64,000 nucleotides of DNA from Arthrobacter wenxiniae (GCF_013376105.1 NZ_JAAMFM010000015.1:29237-93236); one strand, 5' to 3'. Shown: positions 17,392 to 27,443, counted from the stretch's first letter. Translations and numbers: made by a program. Notes: a model not told the origin generated them from the sequence alone.

Positions 17392-19281
17392 ATGGCAAAG
17401 AAGACCAGGCATCGCAGCAACGCCGCGCGCGGCTCCACTTCGGTCAGTGCACTGCGGGCAGCGCGGGGAATAGACGCCCTGACGCCGGCCTTTGTGCGTT
17501 GGTTTGAGGGCACCCAGGACCTGCCCGCAGGCGCTGCCATGGTGGTTCTGGAACCCGTCAAAGCCTTGGTCACCGCGTACTTTGAGGCTTCCCCGGCATC
17601 CGAGGTCACGAGCTTTGAACCCGTTCCGTTCGCCCTGGCCTTGGACGAAGTGATGGGCGGGGTTGATGAGGACGACGCGGACCTCCTCGAATTCACCGTT
17701 GAATCAATCCACGGCTACCTCGAGTTCCTCAGCGAAACGGACGCCTGGACAGGCAGCACGGAGGACTTCGACGCCATTCAAGACCTTTTCTCCGAGGACT
17801 ACGAGGACTACGAGGACGACGACGAGGACGGCTGGGAAGGCGGCATCCCCGACATCGTGGTCCCGGACTTGACCGTGGCGGAGGAACTGGCCGGCCTGTC
17901 CGGCACCGTGCTGGCCCAGCGCCTGGACGCGCTGCTGAGGTGGATTGGCACGGGCAAGGATGTCACGTCCAGAGGCTGGCTGCGCATGAAGGACATCGAG
18001 GGGGCCGGCGCAGCCATCGGCCTGGCCGTCAGGGGTGCCAGGCTCTCGGCGCACAAGGCCAAGGACTCCCAGGAAGCACTTTTCGACGATCCCGCGGCGG
18101 GCAGCGACGCCGCCCGCACGGTCAAGTCCATGAATGACGAGCCGTCCATGGCCCTGTTCTGGAACGCCCTGCAATCGGCACTCCTCATCGAGATCGGTGC
18201 CACCAGGGCCTGGCTGACACCCCTGGCGGAAAGTTACCTGGAGGCCGCGGGGGAGGACAAGCTTGCCGTGCTGCGCGATTTCACCACCTCCTTCATCGAA
18301 CTGGCCGTCAAGGGCGAAGAAGTGTGGAATCCGTGGATGCTTGAGGCCGCCGCCATCGAAACGGCGGTCCTGGTTGCAGCCACGACGGACACGCCGCCGG
18401 CCATGGAGCGGATCCGGTCCCTCACGGCCCCGGCCGGCGGGGAGGGTGGGGAGTCCGGCCCACAATTCGGGGATGAGATGACGGGCCGCATTTTGCTCCA
18501 CCGCCTGGAATACCTGGCGGAGTTCGGCCTGCTTGCCATCGGCGACCACCTCAGCGTGCCGCCCGCTGTCGTCGGTTGCGTGGCGGCAGCGCTGGAGGGG
18601 TCACTCAACGTTGAGGACGGGTCGGAAGTCGAGCTCGAACGGGCGGACATTCGCATTGTTCCGCCGTCGGAAGCGAGGAAACGGCCAAGGCCCGCCCCCA
18701 AGCGGAACCCGAAGGCGCCGATCCTGCAGCTGAAGGTCATGCTCAAGGGATCCAAGCCGCCCGTCTGGCGCCGTCTGCTGGTCCGCTCCGACCTGACACT
18801 GGCTGAACTCCACCACATCATCCAGGCCTCTTTTGCGTGGCAGGACTGCCACATGCACAATTTTCAGGTCGGGGGGTGGCTCGGGCCCGAGTACGGGCCC
18901 GCGGATGAAGAGGGGCTTGGCGGCCCGCCCATCGAGGAGGCCGGCGTCGCCATCCGGGAACTGCTGGCCAACGAAGGGGACAGCGTCACCTACACCTACG
19001 ACTTTGGCGACAACTGGGAACACTCCATCAGCGTGGAGAAGGTCCTGCCTGCCGACGCCGGTGCCCGTGCAGTGCGGTGCACCGGAGGCCGCGGCGCGGC
19101 CCCACTCGAGGACAGTGGCGGCGTCTGGGGTTGGGCTGCCATGGTGGCGGCCGCCAACGATCCCAGCCACGAGGAACACGAGGACTTCCGCGACTGGCTC
19201 GGCCTCGAGCGCGGGGAAACCCTTGACCCGAAGGCCTTCGACAGGGACGCCCTGGACGAGGAACTGGCCCGTCTGTTCTGA
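17392..19281 (+). CDS. Plasmid pRiA4b ORF-3 family protein
   Basis: A 629-residue protein. The C-terminal part (from about residue 440) is the pRiA4b ORF-3/TnpR-like domain: ILQLKVMLKGSKPPVWRRLL, LAELHHIIQASFAWQDCHMHNF, YTYDFGDNWEHSISVEKVL and a terminal DWLGLERGE. The N-terminal about 400 residues are a long acidic region (a run of Asp/Glu near residues 130-145) with no domain I recognise. Many family members are only the C-terminal domain, so this is an extended form. ATG 17392 has GGAG upstream. Function is unknown. Confidence 0.8.
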   Translation: MAKKTRHRSNAARGSTSVSALRAARGIDALTPAFVRWFEGTQDLPAGAAMVVLEPVKALVTAYFEASPASEVTSFEPVPFALALDEVMGGVDEDDADLLEFTVESIHGYLEFLSETDAWTGSTEDFDAIQDLFSEDYEDYEDDDEDGWEGGIPDIVVPDLTVAEELAGLSGTVLAQRLDALLRWIGTGKDVTSRGWLRMKDIEGAGAAIGLAVRGARLSAHKAKDSQEALFDDPAAGSDAARTVKSMNDEPSMALFWNALQSALLIEIGATRAWLTPLAESYLEAAGEDKLAVLRDFTTSFIELAVKGEEVWNPWMLEAAAIETAVLVAATTDTPPAMERIRSLTAPAGGEGGESGPQFGDEMTGRILLHRLEYLAEFGLLAIGDHLSVPPAVVGCVAAALEGSLNVEDGSEVELERADIRIVPPSEARKRPRPAPKRNPKAPILQLKVMLKGSKPPVWRRLLVRSDLTLAELHHIIQASFAWQDCHMHNFQVGGWLGPEYGPADEEGLGGPPIEEAGVAIRELLANEGDSVTYTYDFGDNWEHSISVEKVLPADAGARAVRCTGGRGAAPLEDSGGVWGWAAMVAAANDPSHEEHEDFRDWLGLERGETLDPKAFDRDALDEELARLF

Positions 19282-19558
19282 GCCGGCCCCGTCTGGGCCA
19301 TGGGCAGGCGCTTCGCCACCTCGACGAACAGCAACGAAGGTGGCGCCACCCCTGGGTGCGGGTCAACCCGGTGGTGGCCGGCCGCGGCCGTCCGACTTGT
19401 TGCGCCGGCGTGTGGACATCGAATGGAGCGGGGAATACCGTTGCACTCGAGGGCCTTGTCCGTAGTCTTGAGCCCGCACGGGATGACGTAAATGCCCGGG
19501 ACGTGCCGCAGCTGAACCGCAGCAGGGTGGCGGTCCGGCCTTGCAGGAAGGTGGACGG

Positions 19559-20818
19559 ATGCCAGACTTCAATGCAGTTCTCGCCACGCTGGAGCAGGAG
19601 TTGGGGTGGCAGCGCGAGCTCTACAAGGACTTTCACCGCCAGCCCGAGCTGAGTCTGCAGGAGCATGCCACCGCCCGGGCCATTGAGGACAGGCTCACCG
19701 GCTGGGGCTACGCCGTCCAGCGGATCGGGGGCACCGGCGTCGTGGGTGTCCTGGAAAACGGCACCGGCGTGTGCGTGCTGGCCCGTGCCGACATCGACGC
19801 CCTGCCCGTCACCGAGGCCACGGGCCTGGACTACGCCTCCACCGCCACGGGGACCGACAGCGACGGCTCCACGGTGGGCGTCATGCACGCCTGCGGGCAC
19901 GACATGCACATCACCGCCCTCCTCGGCGCCGCCAAGCTGCTCGCCGACCAGCGCGGCGCCTGGTCCGGGACGTACATTGCGCTGTTCCAGCCGGCCGAGG
20001 AGACCGCCGCCGGCGCCCGCGCCATGCTCGACGACGGACTGGCCGCCAAGGTGCCCCGGCCCGACGTCGCGCTGGCCCAGCACGTCATGGCCACCGAGGC
20101 CGGGACCATCGGCACCACGGCCGGACCCATCCTGTCGGCGGGAGATTCGATCAGGATCACCGTGCACGGCCGCGGCGCGCACGGGTCCATGCCGCACAAT
20201 TCCGTGGACCCGGTGGTGCTGGCCGCCTCGATCGTGCTGCGGCTGCAGACCATCGTCTCGCGCGAGACCATGCCGGGGGAGTTCGCGGTGGTCACGGTGG
20301 GGGCCTCCAATGCCGGGTCCAAGCCGAACATCATCGCGGACCGCGCCGTGCTCCTGCTCAACATCCGCACCTATGACACGGAGCTGCGCGGGCGCGTCAT
20401 CGCCGCCATCGAGCGGATTGTGCGCGGGGAATGCGCCGCGGCCGGCTCGCCCAGGGAACCGGAGTTTGAATACTACGACCAGTACCCGCTGACCACCAAC
20501 GACGCCGCCGCCAACGCCAAGGTGACGGGGGCCTTCACGGCCCACTTTGGCAACGGCGTCGTGTACCACGCCGCCCCGCAGACGGCGTCGGAGGACTTCA
20601 GCCGGGTGCCGGATGCGTTCGGGGTGCCGTACGTGTACTGGGTCGTGGGGTCGGTGCCGCGGGACGTCTACCGCGATGCGGTGGAGCAGGGCACGGTGGC
20701 GCAGGACATCCCGGCAAACCATTCACCGTTCTTCGCCCCGGCCATCGACCCCACGCTCGGGGTGGCCACGCAGGCGCACGTGGTAGCGGCGTTGGCCTAC
20801 CTCGCCAAGGGGAAGTGA
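19559..20818 (+). CDS. M20-family amidohydrolase (hippurate / N-acyl amino acid hydrolase type)
   Basis: A 419-residue metallopeptidase-fold hydrolase. Metal-site motifs are HACGHDMHITALLGAAKLL, FQPAEETAAGARAML and, near the end, ASEDFSR. A lid domain with GRGAHGSMPHNSVDPV lies in the middle. It removes acyl groups from N-acyl amino acids or hydrolyses amino-acid conjugates in the cytoplasm. ATG 19559 was preferred over a TTG at 19541 because AAGGTGG lies between them. It stands alone, with about 280 bp upstream holding no recognised gene. Confidence 0.88.
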   Translation: MPDFNAVLATLEQELGWQRELYKDFHRQPELSLQEHATARAIEDRLTGWGYAVQRIGGTGVVGVLENGTGVCVLARADIDALPVTEATGLDYASTATGTDSDGSTVGVMHACGHDMHITALLGAAKLLADQRGAWSGTYIALFQPAEETAAGARAMLDDGLAAKVPRPDVALAQHVMATEAGTIGTTAGPILSAGDSIRITVHGRGAHGSMPHNSVDPVVLAASIVLRLQTIVSRETMPGEFAVVTVGASNAGSKPNIIADRAVLLLNIRTYDTELRGRVIAAIERIVRGECAAAGSPREPEFEYYDQYPLTTNDAAANAKVTGAFTAHFGNGVVYHAAPQTASEDFSRVPDAFGVPYVYWVVGSVPRDVYRDAVEQGTVAQDIPANHSPFFAPAIDPTLGVATQAHVVAALAYLAKGK

Positions 20819-21087
20819 GCGCCGTGGGCGCAGCGTCTCCCGCCGCCGTCGTCCGTACCGACGGCAGGCCCAAGCAGGTGCCCGGCCGCCGCCCGGCGTC
20901 CCGCAGCACGTGCCACGGCCGGCGCGCCCAACGGGATGCCGGCCTGCCCCTTGGCGTGGTGCCGTCGCACTATGGAGTCCCCCGACCAACAGGGGCATGA
21001 TGGAGGAAGCGGACACAAGAAGGCAATGCCAGGGGAAGGTCCGCCAGCCGGCCGGAATGCCGGCGCGGATGAAGGAGTTGATGGGCC

Positions 21088-21198
21088 ATGGACATGGTGA
21101 CACTCGGCTACATAGGTCTCGGCATGATCGTCGTGACAGTGATCATGAGCATGATTGCCATTTACGGAGGGCACGGGCGCCGCACGCACATCCGCTAA
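21088..21198 (+). CDS. Small single-span membrane protein, 36 residues
   Basis: An open frame from ATG to TAA with GAAGGAG ending 10 nt before the start. The peptide is MDMVTLGYIGLGMIVVTVIM followed by SMIAIYGGHGRRTHIR. This is a single hydrophobic helix (residues about 5-26) with a basic C-terminal tail, as in positive-inside small membrane proteins. No family was recognised. A strong ribosome-binding site and clean topology argue for a real gene; its short length argues for caution. Confidence 0.55.
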   Translation: MDMVTLGYIGLGMIVVTVIMSMIAIYGGHGRRTHIR

Positions 21199-21369
21199 GG
21201 GACGCGGAGTTTGGCGGGCCGGGTCGTCGCTGGGTCACTCAACTGTCGGTTTGTGCGGGAAGGACCGTGCGCCGGCCACTCAACGGTCGGCTCGCCGCGC
21301 CCCGGCCGTACGGGGCAGCGCAAGGCGCGTGCCGGCCTCGTGCGTTCCCCCATGCAGGGTTCGCGGGCC

Positions 21370-21391
21370 GTTAAGGCGGCGTTCAGCTGTA
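21370..21391 (+). promoter_or_regulatory. Possible PHO box upstream of phoX
   Basis: Two 11-nt direct units, GTTAAGGCGGC and GTTCAGCTGTA, lie 66 nt before the phoX start. Actinobacterial PhoP binds such 11-nt direct repeats starting GTTCA. The match is partial, but a phosphate-starvation site is expected for a PhoX gene. Confidence 0.4.
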
Positions 21392-21457
21392 AACCACCGC
21401 CGCGTACCTTCACCTTGGCACGGTTGCAGGCATCATCCCGCATCCGAAAGGTCCGCC

Positions 21458-21850
21458 ATGAACGACCTGAAAACGCTCCTGCCCATGCTCGGCCACATCC
21501 GAGGAAAGCGCAGCGCCGTCACCTGCAGCCTCAAATGCGACAACGCCTGCTCCAAGGCTGTCTGCAACACCTCCGCCAACAGCTACTTTCGCGACATCGC
21601 CTCGGCCGAGTTCTCCCGCCGCTCCGCGCTGGGCCTGGGGCTCGCCGGCGCCCTCAGTGCCGCCGTCGTCGTCCAGGGCGCCGTGCCCGCCCATGGCGCC
21701 ACGGGCGACGCCGGCAGCCACGGCAAGGACGGCAAGCTCGCCTTCACCCCGATCAAGCCCGTCGACGCGTCCGTGGACGCCTTCAACGTCCCGAAGGGCT
21801 ACAGCTGGGCGCCGGTCATCCGCTGGGGCGACCCGCTGTTCTCCGACGCA
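21458..21850 (+). pseudogene. phoX: PhoX alkaline phosphatase, 5' fragment
   Basis: 131 codons of a PhoX/DUF839 phosphatase. ATG 21458 follows AAAGG. A long N-region with Cys 23, 27, 31 and 36 precedes a twin-arginine signal (SRRSALGLGLAGAL, Arg 54-55). The mature part runs to GDPLFSDA, where foreign DNA begins. The reading resumes exactly at 37712 with PEFDFARQTPQ; the joined protein would have 686 residues, normal for the family. The open frame continues about 70 codons into the insert, so a secreted truncated product is possible but would lack the active site. Confidence 0.9.
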
Positions 21851-21937
21851 AGAGTCTATAAACACCCCACGCTTTTTTCCACCTTACCCAGCCCCAAACG
21901 GGCTCTTGATTACCCGTGTCTTTCTATGAGCCCCCAG
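21848..21937. repeat. Island-end repeat, copy 1
   Basis: About 90 bp at the left junction of the island is similar to 32147-32239 in the same orientation. The shared parts are GCAAGA, CTATAAACACCCCACGCTT, an ACGGG segment and CTATGAGC with CCAG at the end. It probably marks the end of an insertion or integrative element. The rest of the region to 22215 has no intact gene; a GGCC-flanked imperfect inverted sequence around 22140-22195 looks like another IS end relic. Confidence 0.6.
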
Positions 21938-22215
21938 CCCAGTTGTCTTCTCGGGAGGACAGGGCAATGCGGAGAAGGGCTCCGCCATATTGCCGACAAG
22001 AAACGGCAAGCCGAATGCCTTCAACAACTCATAGACGAGCCGGACGGCCACCCAACACTCGACTGATCACCAAGAGCCACCCGTTAACTGCAAATCAATT
22101 AGTACAAAACAGACGTCGGGACGTGACTTAGCAGGAGGATTCCGGCCAGATCCGGCGCGGCAACGCGCCCCGAATCATGGCCACCTTGACGTAACGTCGC
22201 CATCGCGATTCTGCG

Positions 22216-23154
22216 TCATTGGGAACTTGTATAAACCCTATTAGAATCCCGATAGCCCGATGGCGTGATTCCCTGTTCTCTCATAAATTGTCTATTAAAA
22301 TTCGATATATTTGAATAACCACATTCTTTTGCAATAATCGAAATTAACTTTGTCGTCAAGCGAAGCTGTTTGCATGCGTGTGCAATACGCATTTTGCGCA
22401 CTATGTCCGTGAAAGTCTGACTGCTCGCTTGCTTGAAATACCGTGAAAACGCGGATTCCGACATTCCGACCATAGACGCGGCGCGGGATAAAGATACACT
22501 ACCGTGCATATTTTGGAAGATATAATCAAGGGCGCGGTTCATCACATCTGCTGTATGCGGATCGTCCGGAGGTCGAATACCCTCGGCAGAGAGGGCTCGA
22601 AAATCGGTTTGCGGGGCCGAATTAAGCACGTCGAGCACCCTTAAGATGTGAGTCAATCGCTTGACGCCAGCAGTTACGCCTATCGCTTCGAGCTCCTCTG
22701 CCGCCCGTGCTGCGGTCGCTCCGAAGAACTCGATGCCGCGCGTCGAACGCGCGAGCAGCGGACCGAGTTCATTCAACTCGGGTAGCTGCTCCCGGCAACT
22801 ATCGAGCCACGAACCCAGAAACTGGAAAGCAACGTCGCGCCCGACCACAACTTCGCCAGGCAACACGTCACTGATCCAATTATGCGGCAGATTTGGTCCG
22901 ACGAGCACAACCTGACCAGGCGAGAAAATACCGATACCGTTGCCTACAATATAATGCCCTGTAGATTCTCGGACCAGGTGAATCTCATACTCAGGATGAT
23001 AGTTCCACTTGGCATAGGTGCTGGGATAGTCGTGTGAGTGCCAGCGCGCGGAAATCCGCGGATCCCGGGGGACCACTTCGCGGATAGCGGGTTGCTCGAG
23101 CATTCGCACGGCATCGACACCGGCATCGGTCGGCCTGGACAGTCGCTCCGTCAT
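22216..23154 (-). CDS. AraC-family transcriptional regulator
   Basis: A 312-residue regulator with a cupin-like sensing N-terminus (HPEYEIHLVRE, IGIFSPGQVVLVGPNLPHNW) and a C-terminal AraC double helix-turn-helix (SLSRAASMVGMSESAFSRYF, then SIIAKECGYSNISNFNRQF and REQGITPSGYR). ATG 23154 was chosen because AGGAG lies 9 nt upstream; an upstream in-frame ATG at 23241 has no such site. It diverges from the SDR gene and is the likely inducer-responsive activator of the polyol operon. Base composition is markedly AT-richer than the flanking chromosome. Confidence 0.85.
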   Translation of the reverse strand: MTERLSRPTDAGVDAVRMLEQPAIREVVPRDPRISARWHSHDYPSTYAKWNYHPEYEIHLVRESTGHYIVGNGIGIFSPGQVVLVGPNLPHNWISDVLPGEVVVGRDVAFQFLGSWLDSCREQLPELNELGPLLARSTRGIEFFGATAARAAEELEAIGVTAGVKRLTHILRVLDVLNSAPQTDFRALSAEGIRPPDDPHTADVMNRALDYIFQNMHGSVSLSRAASMVGMSESAFSRYFKQASSQTFTDIVRKMRIAHACKQLRLTTKLISIIAKECGYSNISNFNRQFMREQGITPSGYRDSNRVYTSSQ

Positions 23155-23353
23155 TTGCCGCCACTCCTGAACGTCATATTGGTCGTCGAGATACCGCCAC
23201 CGGACCACTCCAGTACGCAAAATAGTATCAAAGTCCAGCATAAGCCACGCTAGCTTGGCGCGAACTCCCGTGGGTAAGCTCAAGTCACAATGCGGCACCG
23301 CTGACGCTATGAGGGTGACTGGCCGCATGAAGTCATTCAGAATCGGGTGTCGG

Positions 23354-24121
23354 ATGAGTGTTCTTGATAAGTTCTCGTTGGATGGACGACGCATCCTCGT
23401 CACCGGCGGTAACCAGGGCATGGGCAAGGCGTTTGCTTTCGCCCTCGCCGATGCTGGTGCACGCGTAGCCATTTCTGGGCGCAACCACGAACGCAACGAG
23501 GCCACAGTCCGTGACGCAGCAGATGCCGGACATCACATTACCGCCATCGACGCCGACATCACCGACGATGCTGCCGTCATGACCATGACGGCAGACGCGG
23601 TCGATGCGCTCGGAGGACTCGACGTCCTCGTCAACAACGCTGGCGTGTGCTATCACGCCCCGGCCTTCGATGTTACGGATGAACAATGGGATGGCGTATT
23701 CGATTTAAATGTGCGTGCGTTATGGAAGTGCTGCCGCGCCGCCGGCTCCCATATGAAGGATAACGGCGGCGGCAGCATCATCAACATCGGGTCAATCTCC
23801 GCGATAATCGTCAATCGGCCGCAGATGCAGCCTGCATATAACGCGTCGAAAGCCGCAGTGCACCAACTTACCAAGTCGCTAGCCGCCGAATGGGCGCCGT
23901 TCAACATTCGCGTGAACGCTTTCGCACCCGGCTATGTGAAGACGGACATGGCCCCAGTTGACCGCCCCGAATTCCGGCGGTACTGGATCGATGACGTACC
24001 CATGCAACGCTATGCGACGCCCGAGGAGATCGCACCGAGCGTCGTATACCTCGCGAGCGACGCCTCATCGTTCATGACCGGCTCAACTCTCGTCATCGAT
24101 GGAGGTTACACCCTCTGGTAG
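23354..24121 (+). CDS. Short-chain dehydrogenase/reductase
   Basis: A 255-residue classical SDR. The nucleotide-binding TGGNQGMGKAFAFAL, the structural NNAGVCYHAP, the catalytic Ser in NIGSISAIIVN and Y-x-x-x-K in AYNASKAAVHQL are all present. It ends with the typical SDASSFMTGSTLVIDGGYTLW. It probably oxidises a sugar alcohol or reduces the corresponding ketose. ATG 23354 fits the family length; ATG 23327 is an alternative. It is the first gene of the rightward polyol operon. Confidence 0.85.
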   Translation: MSVLDKFSLDGRRILVTGGNQGMGKAFAFALADAGARVAISGRNHERNEATVRDAADAGHHITAIDADITDDAAVMTMTADAVDALGGLDVLVNNAGVCYHAPAFDVTDEQWDGVFDLNVRALWKCCRAAGSHMKDNGGGSIINIGSISAIIVNRPQMQPAYNASKAAVHQLTKSLAAEWAPFNIRVNAFAPGYVKTDMAPVDRPEFRRYWIDDVPMQRYATPEEIAPSVVYLASDASSFMTGSTLVIDGGYTLW

Positions 24122-24201
24122 CAAGCCGTAGTACTGCGGAACTTTATGACAGCACTCCCGTGGCGAGTAACAAAGACACAACTACACACTAGGAGATCAC
24201 A

Positions 24202-25638
24202 ATGGACAAGACACAAACCGACACCGGCATGGCACGTCGCACGGTGCTCAGCGCAGGGCTCGGCGCAGGGCTTGGTCTGGCAGCACTGGGTCTGGCAGGC
24301 TGCACTCCCTCAGCGAAAACGAGTGGAAGCGGATCAGGCTGGAAGCAATTCAGCGGAACCACAATCAACTTCATTTCAGAAAACACAGCACCATCGGCGG
24401 CCATCGCGGCTAACAGCAAGCCCTTCGAAGACCTGACGGGTATTAAGGTTAACATCACCCAAATGGCGCTGGAAAATCTAGTGCAGAAAGTCAAGCTCGA
24501 CATGTCGGGCGGCACCTCGCAGTATCATGTGGTCTACGCCGACCCCTACCAGGTACTCGCCCCCTTGAGCCAAGGACTCACGGACCTCAATCAGTTCGTG
24601 AACGATAAGAAGTATCCGCCCGTGGAAAAGGGACTCGCAGATTTCATTGCGTTGGATGCCGCTGGACGATTCGAAAGCAAGTCCAAGCTCTATGCACTTC
24701 CGTATGACTGCCCGACCATGATCTGGATGTTCCGCCAGGACCTTTTTGATAAGTACAAGTCGAAGATGCAGGCGGACCTTGGATTTGATCCGACTCCTTC
24801 CGGCAAGATTACGTGGGAACAGTACTATCAGATAGCAGATTGGTTCAACAAAAACGCCAAAGCTGACGTGCCATACGGCACCGGACACCAGGCCAAGCAG
24901 CACGACTCGCTCCAGTGTGACTTCTCCAATGTTTTGTGGGCTTACGGCGCTGACTACTTCGACGTGCCTGACATCGGCACGGTGGGCTCGCAGAACCCAG
25001 GCAAGTCGACACTTACGACCCCACAGGCACTGGACGCGGCCAAGTTCTACGACAAACTGCTCAAGGTCGCGCATCCGTCTTCGACCACGTGGGACTGGGA
25101 TGGGCTGGGCAACGCATTCGCGGCTGGACAGGTTGCAATGTGCCCGAACTGGCACGAATACGCGGCTACGAACGAGAAGTCGCTGCCCGGAAAAGTCGGG
25201 TATTCGATCCTTCCGACCGGCCCGAAGCGCTCCGCGAACAACTGGGGCGGGACAGGTATCGGTATCAATGCAAATGCCAAGGGCAACGAGCAGGGTGCAG
25301 CCTGGTTGTTCGTAAATTGGGCGACATCGCCAGCGACCCAGGTCATGACGTTGAAGTCCGCGAAGGGCGGCGGCACACCGACCCGCACCTCGGTCTACGA
25401 CATGGCGGAGGTCAAGAAAGCCGAGAAGCGACCAAGTGATATGCCGAACATGCTCACAGCTAGCGCCGTGCTCGAGGCTTGGAAGCCGGAAAACATCGGA
25501 CTGCGACCGAAGGTGGCGACCTGGAACCAACTGGACACGATCGTCTACACCAATCTCTCGAAGATGATCGCGGGCTCGCAGGATCCGACCACCACCATGC
25601 AGGCAATGGCAAGCCAATTCGATAAGGTCAACGGTTAA
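24202..25638 (+). CDS. ABC sugar/polyol transporter, substrate-binding lipoprotein
   Basis: A 478-residue family 1 extracellular solute-binding protein. The signal peptide has twin arginines (ARRTVLSAGLGAGLG) and ends in the lipobox LAGC. The mature part has the usual pattern for sugar-alcohol binders (INFISENTAPSAA, LPYDCPTMIWMFRQDLFDKY, VAMCPNWHEYA). AGGAGATC precedes ATG. It stops directly at the first base before the permease ATG. It delivers the polyol to the two permeases that follow. Confidence 0.9.
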   Translation: MDKTQTDTGMARRTVLSAGLGAGLGLAALGLAGCTPSAKTSGSGSGWKQFSGTTINFISENTAPSAAIAANSKPFEDLTGIKVNITQMALENLVQKVKLDMSGGTSQYHVVYADPYQVLAPLSQGLTDLNQFVNDKKYPPVEKGLADFIALDAAGRFESKSKLYALPYDCPTMIWMFRQDLFDKYKSKMQADLGFDPTPSGKITWEQYYQIADWFNKNAKADVPYGTGHQAKQHDSLQCDFSNVLWAYGADYFDVPDIGTVGSQNPGKSTLTTPQALDAAKFYDKLLKVAHPSSTTWDWDGLGNAFAAGQVAMCPNWHEYAATNEKSLPGKVGYSILPTGPKRSANNWGGTGIGINANAKGNEQGAAWLFVNWATSPATQVMTLKSAKGGGTPTRTSVYDMAEVKKAEKRPSDMPNMLTASAVLEAWKPENIGLRPKVATWNQLDTIVYTNLSKMIAGSQDPTTTMQAMASQFDKVNG

Positions 25639-26604
25639 ATGAGCGAGCACCTCATCGCCAGAGCCCGCGATTCGCGGGCTCTGACACCCGTCGGCAGAAA
25701 AGCCCCACGACGACGATGGCCGAGCTTCGAGTTGCGAATGATGTTGCCTGCACTGCTCGTCCTTGTATTGATCACGGTGCTCCCCTTCATCATGCTCATC
25801 GCAATGAGCTTCGCGAAGGTGCGGCTGCTCGGTGGCGTGAGTCTGTCCATGAACGGCTTTGGGAATTGGTCGGATGTGCTCACTGATCCCGCAACGTGGC
25901 ATTCGTGGGGTGTTACGCTGCTGTTCTTTGTGCTCGCCGTTGGCATGGAGATGATCGTCGGCACCGTCCTGGCGCTCATCCTCAACTCAATGAGACGAGG
26001 ACAATCGTTGGCGTTCTCGCTCGTGTTGCTGCCCATGTTTCTTGCTCCGATCACTGTCGGATTGCTTGGCAACTTCCTGCTCGATCCGACCATCGGATTG
26101 TACTCGTGGGTGATGGAGTCATTGCATCTCGTCGGTGCCCACCAAAGCGTATTCGGCTCTCAGACTACCGCCATGCTCGCAGTCACCACACTGGACATGT
26201 GGGAGTGGGCACCGTTGGTTGCGTTGATCGTGCTCGCCGGTTTGACTTCAGTGTCACCATCCGTTCTTGAGGCTGCCAGTGTGGACGGAGCAGGGTACCT
26301 ACGCACACTTTTTTCCATCGTGATCCCTTCGATTTTGCCCGTTTTGCTGGTCGCATTGCTCGTGCGTTCGATGGACGCCGTACGTTATTACGACATCGTC
26401 CACATCACCACGGGCGGGGGACCAGCCAATACAACATGGGTCATCTCTCTTCAACTCAACGAAAAAGTTCAGGCGACGGCTGTTGATGGCATCACCACAC
26501 TGATCGGACAATCCGCCGTCATTGGGATCACCATGTTGGTGTTCACAATAATCATCGCGAACGTGTTCGTACGGGTACTCGACAGGAGAGGACTCATGAA
26601 ATGA
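25639..26604 (+). CDS. ABC sugar/polyol transporter permease 1
   Basis: A 321-residue permease of the MalF/UgpA type with six predicted membrane segments and an EAA loop (LEAASVDGAGYLRTLFSIVI, followed by PSILPV). The start ATG abuts the stop of the binding protein, and its end overlaps the next permease by 4 nt, so the genes are translationally coupled. Confidence 0.9.
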   Translation: MSEHLIARARDSRALTPVGRKAPRRRWPSFELRMMLPALLVLVLITVLPFIMLIAMSFAKVRLLGGVSLSMNGFGNWSDVLTDPATWHSWGVTLLFFVLAVGMEMIVGTVLALILNSMRRGQSLAFSLVLLPMFLAPITVGLLGNFLLDPTIGLYSWVMESLHLVGAHQSVFGSQTTAMLAVTTLDMWEWAPLVALIVLAGLTSVSPSVLEAASVDGAGYLRTLFSIVIPSILPVLLVALLVRSMDAVRYYDIVHITTGGGPANTTWVISLQLNEKVQATAVDGITTLIGQSAVIGITMLVFTIIIANVFVRVLDRRGLMK

Positions 26605-27443
26605 GTAACACGATCATGACCTCGCCGCGCACCCGCCGGGTCGCGAGCGGTCTAGCCATAGTTGCAGTCCTGTGGTCGGTCATCCCGCTCATATGGATGC
26701 TGATCACCGCGTTCAAACCGCAAAACGCCATCCGAACGTCGACTCCAGAATTCTTGTTCGCCCCTACGCTGGTCAACTTCCAAAACCTCTTCAGTGGCGG
26801 AAATTCGGTCGGTCCGTTCATCGTGAACAGTGTGATCGTGTCGGTCGTGTCAACGATCATCGCGGTTGGGCTGGGCGTCGTTGCCGGATATGGGCTTTGT
26901 CATTGGAAGAGCCGAGGTAAGAAGGACCTGGCGTTCTGGATCATCTCAACTCGGATGGCCCCTATTGCAGCTGTAATCGTTCCACTATTTGTCATGTTCC
27001 GACAGGTCGGGTTGATTGACAATCTCCTAGGTTTGATTGTCGCCTACCTCACGTTTAACTTGCCGTTCGCGATTTGGCTCATGAGTGCCTTCTTCGCCGA
27101 AGTGCCACCTTCTTTGCAGGAGGCCGCACAAATCGATGGATGCAATAAATGGCAAGCATTTCGACTGGTCGTGGTGCCGACGACCATCCCGGGTATCATC
27201 GCGACCGCGGTGTTGTGTTTGGTCTTCGCATGGAATGATTACGCGTTTGCCTCCAGTTTCGCAGGCCCATCCTCTCAGACACTGCCGATGACCGCCGGTT
27301 CACTAATCACACAAACCGGCGTCGACTGGGGCCAACTATGCGCGCTCGGATTGATCACGGTGCTGCCAATGATCGTTGTGGGCCTGGCAGTGCGAAAACA
27401 TCTCGCGACCGGGCTCTCAATGGGAGCCGTGACCGGCGAGTAG
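26601..27443 (+). CDS. ABC sugar/polyol transporter permease 2
   Basis: A 280-residue MalG/UgpE-type permease. Six hydrophobic segments are visible, with the EAA loop LQEAAQIDGCNKWQAFRLVV and FAWNDYAFASSFAG near the end. No ATP-binding gene follows; actinobacterial sugar importers of this class commonly share a distant MsiK/UgpC-type ATPase. Confidence 0.9.
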   Translation: MSNTIMTSPRTRRVASGLAIVAVLWSVIPLIWMLITAFKPQNAIRTSTPEFLFAPTLVNFQNLFSGGNSVGPFIVNSVIVSVVSTIIAVGLGVVAGYGLCHWKSRGKKDLAFWIISTRMAPIAAVIVPLFVMFRQVGLIDNLLGLIVAYLTFNLPFAIWLMSAFFAEVPPSLQEAAQIDGCNKWQAFRLVVVPTTIPGIIATAVLCLVFAWNDYAFASSFAGPSSQTLPMTAGSLITQTGVDWGQLCALGLITVLPMIVVGLAVRKHLATGLSMGAVTGE

